Shown: positions 1-12,451 of the stretch, in pieces
Layout: every line of letters begins with the position of its first letter
Numbering within the stretch: position 1 is the first letter of the stretch
NCBI GenBank assembly: GCA_026874595.1
Contig: CM049307.1
Location: forward strand, 81,692,643-81,756,642
DNA length: 64,000 nucleotides
From: Sipunculus nudus
Taxonomy: Eukaryota > Annelida > Sipuncula > Golfingiida > Sipunculidae
Reading direction: 5' to 3'
Translations under genes and position numbers: made by a program
Notes under the pieces: model-generated
Told to the model about the DNA's origin: nothing
Seen by the model: the letters and a program-made list of their open reading frames with translations, nothing else
Database searches by the model: none

Positions 1-262
1 ATGAAAACAATTCCAAGCCTGTTAATGAAATACAGCAACCTGGCATTTCAATTAAATTAATTTTAATGTCTTCAGTCATGAGCAGCCTTACTAAAACATC
101 ACTGCTAAAACTAATCATATAAGGCTCAACAAGGAAGTGCTGCCACCTGTTAATATGGTCTAAAACTATCTTAGGACTCTTTCAGAACACCTTAGTATAT
201 AACATTTTAGTTCATACATACAATTTATAGTTATGTTTTAATATGATATAACTTGTACTTAC
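1..262. other. Partial intron 27, no feature seen
   Basis: AT-rich sequence with no splice-bounded frame continuing the cadherin. Nothing else recognised. Confidence 0.6.
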
Positions 263-331
263 TCTATAAGCACCTTAGCTTCCAGGACTTTCCCTGTGTT
301 CTTGTCTATTGCATGAATAAACATGTCTGTG
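263..331 (-). CDS. CDH23: CDH23-like exon 27: membrane-adjacent domain, last exon in window
   Basis: Residues 1637-1659: FTDMFIHAIDKNTGKVLEAK then VLI, matching ELLIHVVNRDTNRIL of CDH23. Acceptor ttttcag, donor gtaagt, exits in phase 2, so the gene continues left of base 1 with the rest of this domain, the membrane span and the tail. Confidence 0.88.
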
Positions 332-3300
332 CTGAAAACAAAATTAATGTCAAACATTATTATATCACAGTGAAGTTATTATTTGATAAATTAAATACAT
401 GCTGATTTTTACTATGAAAATTCATATTCACATATAATGAATCTTAATTTCACAGCTGGATCATTCATAATGTCACAGACTAAAAAATAGTCATGACAGA
501 TTTTATACATTATACATCGGTGCTGGGATAAAAATATGTATTAGCAAGCATGCACATTCAAAGGGATGTGGAAAAACAGATAAAAAGGAGACATAAACAT
601 CACCACAAAGAGTTCACTACCTGATATAAACTGTATTGCAAACAGATTCTAAAGTTAATGTAACTTCAGGGTATGAAATTTAATAATTTTAAACTGGTTT
701 CAAATCAGGAAGTACTCACAACTGCTCATCTGGTTTTCCTAGTGAGTCCTGATGAGTCCTAATCATGTCCACATTGATAATAGCACCAGTGATATTGGAC
801 AAGTATCTGAAACACAATCATATGTAAGTACTGTAAAATTTCTAATAGAAGTTGCATCCTTATCAAAAGTTGCATTCTGACAAGCTAGCATGTGTAATTT
901 AGTTTTTTAAAAGCACTAGAGATGCTGGACCAGTACCTGAAAGACACAACCACAGATGAACAATTAAAGTAAAAGAATATGGAATATAAACTGGAATTCT
1001 CATCTCTTAAATGTTGGAGATATTTTAAGATGAGCAATGTTAGAAAAAGAAATTCATGGCCAGAGTTGACCGATTTTCAACCCCTGCTTGGAAAATGGGC
1101 AAAGTAATTCCAAATTTAAATGAATTCATGATGTAACTATATTTATCTTCCTGGCATTAGTCCAATTCAATCACTTCAAATGTATGGTAGTTAAACTGTT
1201 TTTATAACATATAATACAAACATTATATGAAGAACTAGATGAATACTTGAATCACATTTCTTAAAGCTTAGCTTTTCCTTGACCAATTATTACTTTTCTT
1301 GTGAATTTTTCTTGTGAGTGTATATTTTTATTCAACACTGATATGACAGTAATTTTAATTCAATACTGTAAAATTTCAATAAACTCACTCTCTGTGGAAT
1401 TTTTTTTTTTTGTAATTTTACTGTACTGCCTGTGATTTGTGAAATTTTACTCTCTGTAATTTATGAAATCTTACAATACTGTTTGTAACCTGTGTTATTT
1501 TACTCTTACTTTTGTATAATATATTTCATTTTACTTTGCCATCTTTAATGTACTGTAATTATATAATTCTTAACAGCCAGTCTTCCACTTTAGTCAACTT
1601 ACTCTGAAAAGTGGTCTTTGAAAGTATCGACAAATTCTGGAGAATTCCGAATTTTAACTTTCACTCTCTGGTCCTCATTGAGCAAGTATATCTGAAAACA
1701 AACATACATAAAATGAATATTCTTTAACCTTATAATAAAAACTCAATAAGAAAATACAAACCAGTGTAAAAAGTTTACTAGTAGCTGTTTTAAAAGAAAA
1801 TTGATCATGAGCCTATGATCAATTCAGACACTAACACTGAAAATGACCACTATTAAACTGTTTACAAATAAAATATTTCGAGTAAATGTAAAATGTATAA
1901 AATAGGAATTTAAACAGAATTCAAATATGCCAATAGCAAAACTAAAATTTGACCAAGGACCATTTAATAAATTTAATTTTTAAATTGTAAAGTTCGTAGT
2001 TGTCTTAGCCATTGATAATCATATCAACTCTTTCACAGCCATAGATAATCCCACTCATTCTTGTCAGAGCAATCAAAAATCACACTGATTCTTGTCAGAG
2101 CCATAAACAAGGGACCCATGGGTCACGGCGCTCAGCTGAAGTTTGAAATTTTTGCAAAGGCAAAATATGCAAAATATTCTATTGTAATGTTTTTCATTTA
2201 TATAAGCATATAAGAACCTAAGAGGTACCTACTTGGTTATAGTAAAGTTCTAAATATATGATTGCAAACTTATACTCTGACAAGACTGTCATGAAGAAAA
2301 AAAAGTTCTGAGATACTGTGATGCATATGAAAAATTTACAGATGGACAGGCAAGTGGACAGAATGGACTAATACCTATATTTCACTTTCAAGGGAATAAT
2401 GCATTTAAGTTTATATATAAGCCTTTTTTAGCATATCCACTTTTTCCATTAATAGTTTTTATCTGATTCATTTTTTTTATTTACAAGTTTTATAAATTTG
2501 TAATAAAAAAAACTGAAAATATAAGTTAAAAATATTAGAATTCTAAGTAAATCATTATATATCCACAGTGTAGCTCATATTGGGTCATATTATGCATACA
2601 CATATATTTTATTATTTTTAAATCACAAATATTTAAACTGAATTTAAAAGAAAAAAATGCCACAACATGGCATCTACAAGATTATTCCTTGAATCACCAT
2701 TAAAAAGTTTTGCACATTGGAGTTTTTAGTACACTCTTAATTTTGTTCACTGAAAAAAAAAAAAAAGATTCCGTAAATTTGATAAAATAAAAACATCTTT
2801 TCAAATAAAGTATACACACTGTTGGTTGAATGAGGGACAAACAATATCATTGTGCTAATTACTATCTCAACTATAATTTATTACTGGAATTAATAGTCAA
2901 TTTCACACCTGGTGAAATTTTTACTCCTCTGAAGTAAGGAATTACTTATCTGATAAACATCCACACTTTCATAGCAATACACCACTTTGTGGACACAATT
3001 AAATATGCACTTTAATCATTGTAACCCTGGTGGTACAATACAAAATCTAAAATGTAGCATAGCCAAGAATAAAATCAAATACAGAAAATTATAACATTCA
3101 TCTAGTTAATGCACCATGGGGGGGGGGGAGTGCAGGGCAGAGGGCGAGCCTGCTAGTAGTGGCCAAGCTGAGCCAAGGCAAGCTGCCTGGGGTGGGTTAC
3201 ATAATGCAAGCGAAGGCTGTGTTACTAGGTGGGCTAGATGTAAACAACACTTGACATGGTGTATGAAAACTTGAATAAAAGCTACTCTTTTCAATTAATT

Positions 3301-6300
3301 CCCTTGAAATTTCAGATTTTAAAAGATTAAATTCTTATGTATATATGCTGTGAAAATTAAATCAACAGTGTTTACAGGGAAAAAATGTGCCATTGCCAAA
3401 GTTGGACAAAATTTAAGGAATTGATTTTTTATTTATGCTAATAACTTGAAAAATTGGCAAAATTCAGATCTAATTTTGGGTAAACAATTGAATCTTGATT
3501 AAATAAAATTATATTCCTGAAAAAAAGTCTCCAGCTTCAGCAATTCTCATGTTAGGTGAGTAAATATATTTCCTGATTTTTTAAAAATTGCATTATATTT
3601 GGGCCCATAACTTCAAAATAATACCCAATACTGACCTAATTTTTGGTATGTTCATAGAAAATGTATGGAAGAATATGAATACTAAATATGATCAAAAACA
3701 GATCAGTGGTTTTGATATTAAGCAGCCTTGAAGTGTAAAAATGGCTTTTTTATGGAAAACAGAGGTTTTTTCTTAATATCTCGAAGGAACGAAGTCCTAA
3801 TGACCCAATATTCGGTATGGTAGGAGATTTTGGGTACATCTAATGGTATGCAAAATTTTGGATTCTTGGTCCAACTGTTTTAAAACTTGCCCTGTTAAAG
3901 GACGGACAGCCGGATGGCCGGACGGCCGACGTACAAAGGACCACGACTATAGCTCAGATGACTTATAGTCAGCTGAGCTAAAAATCACACTGATTCTTGT
4001 CAGAGCCATCAATAATCACACTGATTTTTGTCAGCGCCATCCATAATTATACTGATTCATGTTAGAGCCATAAAAAAATCACAATGATTTTTTCAGCACC
4101 ATCCATAATTGTATTGATTCTTGTCAGTACCATTGACAATCTCATTGATTCTTGTCAGCGACATGGATGTCTGACCTGGTGTTTTATATTTAATATATCA
4201 ATATTCCAAGCAAACCCTATCATAATATACTTGATTCAAATGAATTTTGTCAAGTGAATCAAAAGACACCTACTGAGACATTAGAAGTATCAAAGTGGTG
4301 AGCGGCACTGTCGTTGATGTAGACGTTGAACGCGATGTATCCTTGCATGTCTTGTTGGAAGTAAATGTTTGTGCGAATTATCCCATCAAGGACACCCAAG
4401 GTGAATGGGTCCTTCTCTCCTCGCTGTTCCAGCTGCTCTCGTAATGGGTCAGAAATAATGAACGGAGGCTGGATGTAGAAGTACATGATGCTGTTGTTAC
4501 CCTCATCAGCATCAAACGCGTAATCCTGAGAGAAAAACAAACAAATAGATTAAAAACAAAGTGATTCCTGCCAATCCTGGTTTCTTCAGGAACTTAAGAG
4601 GCCATATTTTACTGGGTTAGTCATTTTTATTACGTGGTTATCAAAAAAAGTAAAACTTCAGTAATATGCTCACTGCTGCATCAGGTTTTAAAGACACAAT
4701 CCTGGTGATTTTGCTTTTGAAGTGTCTGGAGCCATGGCAAGTGTGACCTAAGGGGGGCATTTTCTACATTTTCCCATAAATCTTGATCATTTGGGAAATT
4801 TCTTGAAGGGTCTATCCCAGTGCCTTATATCAGAATTCTGTCAATGTATAAAGCCAGTGAACTCAGCCCTTGAACTCAGCCCATGGAAACCTCACGAAAC
4901 AACTGGCAGAAGTAGCAGAACTATCCAAACATAAGAACAGCTAGAGAATATGCTAGTACTGAAAAAGGAAAAACGGCATGACTTGAGTTTACAGCCCCAA
5001 TGAAGCCCCACTTTTATGGGTTTATTCTTGCTAGTTTCTTAATTTGCACCATATTAGGAAAAAAAGTCATGCAAGTCATGATGACAATTTATGTGCTATG
5101 GAGTGCTCTCTTTTACTGATTTCCTTAAGAGATCAAGCGTTTTTTGTTCTCAGAAGTAATTGTTCTGATAACCCACTGATTTCGCAGGATGCACCATTTG
5201 TCAAATACTGGACATTATCAGAAACTGACTGACTAAAGTATACATTGACGACAACATTTTAGTGAAAGTTTTCCATTAATTTAATCTATTTATGACATGA
5301 AATAGATTGAAATTATTGCAGTATCTATACATTTACCTGAATTTTTTCAAACCTTCCAAATTTTTGTTCTTTGTTCGGAATACAGAGAAACTATCAATAT
5401 TTCTTTTCAGTTTTCAATATCAGATAAACTATCTTTTGTATAAACATTCTTCATATTTTTTGCAAAGCAGTGGATATTACAAACCTTTAGGTTTAAAACT
5501 GGCTCTGCAAATTGTGTATCCTTTGTCACCCCTGCCGTGAACCATTTCCTTAAGAATCGTGGTGGATTGTCATTGATGTCTTCAACTTTGACCTCCACCA
5601 AGAGCATTGTGGGATTGCTAGCATTCCATGCCTGGTCCTGATTCTCTTCCCGCATCCAGTAATCAGAGTGACAGTCACCGCTGGCCTGCAGCAGTAACTG
5701 AACAGAGGGCACCTGCTCCCGGTCTAGACTGGCACCCAGCCACAAACCTCCAGTAGTCTTGTTAATGTGAAACTGGTCCTTGTAAGGTTTATCACCACCT
5801 ACAACAAGAAACACAAAGGACTAATCAAATCCAGATCCATACAACTGGTGAAGCAATAATTAAATTTAATGATATTTCAATTGCTTTCAAAATGCTTTGA
5901 CATATATTTCCAGATATTGATAAATTTATGAATCATAAGGTGTGCGACTGAATTTTTCATTCTGTTTTTTTTCCCCTCATATTTTCATCATATTTCATTG
6001 TAACACAGTATCCAGAGTCTAATGAAAATTATGTTCATGTGTATTTTTTCTAATCCCAGAGCATTTTGTGTGTACAATCATCAAGAGATATGAAAGCATG
6101 CACTGCACCTAAGAAAATCTGCCAAGTTAAAAATTTTAAAAGATTTTATTATTTTTTGATTATGTGACACTTTTTTAAAACATATATGCTATAACATAGA
6201 TGATATTGACTAATTTGAAGTGAAAATTACTGCAGATAATAAACATATATTTTCTAGTTAAATCGGTGGATTTAGCAATACAGTGAAATCTCTAAGCGAT

Positions 6301-9300
6301 CTCCTGCAAGACTCTGAAAAGTGGTCATGTTAGTGGGGGTGGTTGATTTTTATGATGATTAACATTAGTCCAGGAGCAAAAAAAGGTGGTCATCTTGGTG
6401 GGATGGTCATGATAGCCAGATGGTTGTCAGGTGTGGTTTCACTGTATTATATTTCAAGTTGATCTGATGTAATTTTGTATTTTTAATCCAGATGTATTGT
6501 CTTAGATCACTGCTTGTTGTTTTAAAAGTGTGGTACTGTTAATATACTTTCCTTGCTAATTAAGCAAACAAGGGACCTATGGGTCACGGCGCTCAGCTGA
6601 TATATATGATAAAATAATATGATTTAGAAATGAGGCACATGCTGGTTTTATATGGTAATAAAAATAAGCTGTATTATGAGTTGCTGTGGTTTAGCTTATG
6701 TATGATTTTGATAGTACCTTTGGAGACAGGAAAGAGGATTAATTTCATTTATTTCATTAACAAATGGAGTGGGATTGTCACACAGATTTTGACTTGGCCA
6801 TATAACTTATAAGCAGAACATATAATATAAGAGTTTAACTATTTATTAAAAAAATTACAAATATTGTCCTAAATAATTTTTATTAAAAATAATAAGAGAA
6901 TAGTATGATTTTTTCAAATAAAATATAACTGAAATGATTATTAAAATAATATTAAAGAATATATTCATGAATACATTCATTAAAACATTTGGAAAATATT
7001 TGCACTGGTATTCATATACTTTCATTTTTACCTGAATTCCCATTCTTATGAAAGAAATTTCATAATGGAGTACATATTCATATTCGTGTTTAAATACAAT
7101 TGCAAAGTATTCGCACCATGTCTGGTATTTATTCAGTTTTCACCAAACAATGATGTTGAGAATCCAGAATATACAAAATTCACACATTTAAATAATGATC
7201 ATAAGTACCTGGTTTTACGGCTTTTATTTATATTAAAAAAAAAAAAATGTAATATATTCATTTTGGACTAATTTCACATCAATGTACACACTAGACACAG
7301 TAGGAATCTAGATTAATATTATCAACTGCATCTTTGTCTATAATTTATTTCCTTCATATGATCCCTAATGATTAGTAATGAATAATATGATTTACTTTTT
7401 TATCATTAAAATTGAACTGAAAAATACCATAGGTGACTGCATGGTGATATTTGGAATATGTGACATTCTATCCATCGATACAAGATTCTTATATCATCGG
7501 TAACTGCAAGTTAATTTCCTGTTATTATCAACTATCAAATTCCTTTTCTATTTTTCTTTAATTTGTTATTAAAAACCAATAAAAATTTATTAATTTTTTG
7601 TTTATTGTTATGTTGTTGGTTAAAACTACTAGATGAGTTGGGTTGGACACCTGGATCAACTGTGGCTGGCCATTATATAATAAGCTGCCTGGACACCTCA
7701 GTTTATGCCTCGCCTCAAGCATGCATAATTTGCTGAAAGTTCAACAAGGTCAACATACAGGTGACTCAAGAGGTGCTACAGAGAGCCAAGGTCTGACATG
7801 GTCTCATAAAAACATTAATAAAAGCTACAATTTTTGGCCAATTTCTTTCAGCTTTTCAAACTGAAAAGCTGAAATCTTTATGTGTGCATGATATGAAAAT
7901 TATATCAACAGTACTCACAGGAAACAAACATGCCATGGTCAAAGTTGGGTAAAATTTAAGGTACTAATTTTATATTTATACTAATAACTTATAAAATTTG
8001 AAAAATTCAGAACTAATTTGGGTATTCAATTGAATCTTGATTAAATAATGTTACATCCCTGACAAAAAATCTCTAGCTTCAGCAATCCTCTTGTTAAGGG
8101 AGTAAATATATTTCTTAATTTTTTACAAAGTGCATTATGTTTGGGCCCATAACCTAAAACAATTAAGCAATACTGACATCATTCCTGGCATGTGCATAGA
8201 GAATATATAGAAAAATATGTATATTATATATGATTAAAGGCAGATCAGTGGTTTTGATATTAGGCAGTCTTGAAGTGTAACAATGGGTTTTTAATGGAAA
8301 AATGAAGTTTTTCATTAATATCTCGAAGGTATTAAGTCCTAGTGACCAAATTCTTGGCATGGTAGGGGATTTTGGAGACATCTAATTGTATGCCAAATTT
8401 TAGGAACTAAGAGCTGAAGCTGGGGAGCTGAGCACTTGCAAACTGCATGACACTAGCTTCATGTAAATAATATGTTACATGGTGCTTGAAAACTTGAATA
8501 AAATCTACAGTTTTTGATCAACTGGTTTCAAATTTTTGGTGTTTACAGACAAAATGCTAAAAAAAAACATGCTGTGAAATTTAAATCCACAGTACTTACA
8601 GGAAAAAAACGTGCCATGGTCAAAATTGGGCAAAATTTAAGGTACCAATTTTTTATTTTTGTTAATATTTTAAAAAATTTAAAAGATTTTGATCTAATTT
8701 TGGGTATACAATTTAATTTTGATTAATTAAAGTTATATTACTGGAAAAAAAGTTTATAGCTTAAACATATTTTGTGTTAAGTGATCAAATATCTTTCCTG
8801 ATTTTTTACACAATGCATTATGTTCGGGCCCATAACTTTTTAAATTTATAAAATACAAACAAAATTTCTGGCATGTACATAGGAAATATATAGAGGAATA
8901 ATTATGGTAAATATGAGGAAAAACAGATGAGTGGTTTTGATATTAGGCAGTCCTGAAGTGTAAAAATAGGTTTTTAATAAAAAATTGAGGTTTTTCCTTA
9001 ATTTCTCAAAGGAACGAAGTCATAAAGACCCAGTTTTTGGCTTGGTAGGACATCTTGGGGACATCTAACATTATGCCGAATTTTGGATTCCTAGGTCTTA
9101 CGGTTTCAAAACGTGCCACATCTACGGACGGACGGACGGACGGACGGACGGACAGACGGACGGACGACGGACAATGGACCACGACTATAGCTCAGATGAC
9201 TTGTAGTCAGCTGAGCTAATAAAAAGGATTAAATTTGTCCTTCTCTATGTTAAAACCTACCTGTAAGATAATAACAGATGATGGAGTTATTTCCAAGGTC

Positions 9301-12300
9301 AGGGTCATGGGCTAGGGACAAGTTTGCCACATAGATGTCACTGTGTTCTTCCTTGACTGACACGCGATATGGAGGTGGGTATTTTGTTCGATCAAATGTT
9401 GGTGGGTTGTCATCTTCATCTCCAGCGATGACCTTGAGAGTACGCCTGTCCTCAAACTGAACGGTCCCTCCATCATAAGCACGAACTTCAAGCTATAAAT
9501 ATGACAGAAATATTTTCATCTGCTAATTGTTAAAGAATAAACAGCAACAAATCACAGAGTGGAAGGCTATTTCAAGTAGCTATGGGAAGCAGTTTATACA
9601 AGTACAGTGGAACCCCGCCTTGCGACCATCCCGCAATAGTGACCACCCCCACAATTATGACCACTTTGGTCAGTCCCGAACATGGTCGTTTTTATGGGTT
9701 TCCACTGCATGTATATTTCTTCATACATATGTATAACACTTCATACAATCCAGACTTTTTTATTTCAAGGATTGAGTACTGCTGCAGAACTAAGTGTTTC
9801 ACATGAAATTATAAACAATAAGACATTATCTTTTATCACTGACATAACATCAAACTTTCTGTTTTTTATTATCATTGTTCAATTATACTATAATTTTTAT
9901 AATTTCTTTTCAAACATCATTAAATATATATATAAGAAAAATACATATATAAATAAGATATACTTTTAATGAAGGATCAGCCTGTATAATGAAATTTTAG
10001 GGTCAACAACTTGTATAATCCACAGTATTTACATTCTAATGTCATTTGATTCAAATTATTATGGCCATTTTTGGTAGGAAGACAAAATTTCAACCACATT
10101 AGTTTATTCCCGTCCAATGGTATTCATGTAATTTGGCCATTGATTATTGTTAAACCATTCTTGCATTGGAATGGGTTTGTGCTAATTTTGCTGGTTTTAT
10201 CCGGAACAGTTTTTCCATGGGTTGAGTTTACCAGCCTGATAGACTGGCATAATATCTGAAATATGGCCAAGCAACAGATCCTTTGTACATTTTCAGAAAT
10301 AACTTAAATTCTTTAGGATTTTTTGATAAAATTGAAAATTACCCCCCTTAGGACACACTTGACATCATTACAGACACGTCAAATCCAAAATATTGATAAA
10401 AGTAATTAAATAAAGCTAAGAAAGATCAAATGATTACAATTACCATCACTGCCTTTGGCTTCCTTATCAGATATTATTATAAATCAAAATTTATACTAAC
10501 ATAGTACACTTCTTGGACCTCTCTGTCAATATGTTTAGCAGTTCTGATTGTGCCATTCAGAGGGTTGATGCTGAACTTGGTCCAGTCCTGCTGCCGATTA
10601 GCCTCATTCTCAACAAACTCGTACCGTACTTCACCGTTACGCCCTGCATCCTTATCTTTGGCTATTACTTGGATGACGTATGTGCCTATTGGAACATTCT
10701 GTAATGGAAACATTAATATTTTAAACTGTATGTAATTAAAATTGATTAAATCTAAGCTCTAATGTTTTTGAATTCTAGCTTTAATGTTACTAAACATTTC
10801 CTGTATTTTGATATGTCTAGATACAGGAAATCACAATTATTTGCCTTTACACTTTTTTTCATAATATCACTTTGTACCAACCACAAAGGAGATCATGTTT
10901 TCATCCATATTTGTTTGTTGGTATGTTTGTTTGTTTATCTGTTATGATATTACAGAACAAGGGACCCATGGGTCACGGCGCTCAGCTGATCATGATTGGA
11001 CTATAAATGTATCACCATTGTTATACTATACTGAGTAGAAAAAGCTTATGAATATCATGGTCATGTTGGGCTTTTATAAAGGAATATAATGTAATAGGTA
11101 AGTAAATGATATATGAAATAATCTGACTGATGGATTAATATGGAGTAAAATATAGTGGTTTATTTTTTATTTATTTTGGAGGGGTCGAAAAAACAATTTA
11201 TTTGAGCAAATATGAATGCAATGATAGTATACTAAGCAGTGGTATAATGATGATAAGGCTATTTGTTGAAGGATTATAGTGTATGGAAAAACTGCAAGAT
11301 TTCAATTTGACAGATACAAGGTTATGATTAACTATGCTGATGAGGGGATTTATGAATTTGTGACTGTATGACATGATATCTTGACAAGATCGGTCTTGAC
11401 AAGGTACATTATTTTGATGACCCTCACGTCTACATATTACACAATATTGACATAATTTCTGGTCAACAGTGCTGAACCACCTAGAAGGTTAAAATATTAA
11501 AAATATGATGAAATGTAGATAAAGTTTGAGGGGAAGAGGTAATTTGGGCCATGGTTGGTTTATATGATTGAAGAAAATGTTGCAAATAATATTTGAGATC
11601 TGACCACGCCTTTCCATTGGTTACATTTTTGATAAGCTGTTGACAGTTCAACAGTTTACACATTTGTCTGATGAGATCCAATTTATTTGGTAAACCTTTT
11701 TTATCAATTTTATGATATGTATACAGTTGCCATAACGTCCCCACTCCACAGGTGCAATGACCTTATGGGGGGGGGGGGGGTGTTGTGTTATGATCAGAGT
11801 TACAACGCCTCTGTCTCTCTGTAGATATTTTCTTTATTTATTAAATTTTATGCTATAGCCATAGAACTATTGTTCACAGTGCCAAGGAGCAAAGCCTCAG
11901 TGGGATGAAGAAGGGGATGGTGAGAGTTACAACACCCTTGCATATACATACAGGATATGAAATTTAATTCAACAGTGCTTATAAAAAAAAAGTTTATTCA
12001 TGAACATTAAATATTTAAAACAGGCAGAAAGATGGAGAAACAAAGCAAATCATTTTTTTCCCCATTCTACTGAGCCAATAAAAAATTAACAATATTTGCA
12101 TTTATTCCTTTTTTTCATTACATAATTTTTATCCAGGTTTACGAATGTTACTATAAATTTACAGTATAACATACATGTGATTGTGAATATTTCAGTTGAT
12201 TCACATTTCTAAATTGCATCAACATTTATAGCTAATGTATCTAGTTTATAGTACCTGTCAAACGAAATGGGATGGAGGGAGGAAGGGAGGCAATAAGGGT

Positions 12301-12351
12301 GAGAGAGAGAGAGAGAGAGAGAGAGAAAGATGGAGAGAGAAAGAGAAAAAG

Positions 12352-12401
<50 letters not shown>

Positions 12402-12420
12402 AAGAGAGAGCTGGAGTGCC

Positions 12421-12451
<31 letters not shown>

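Noticed and set aside
3150-3290. Possible structured ncRNA in the shared repeat body
   Set aside because: No stem pattern beyond what the repeat itself explains.
2107-3981. tRNA-derived SINE
   Set aside because: No convincing A/B-box pair was found, and the ends are a palindrome and a hairpin rather than a tRNA head and poly-A tail.
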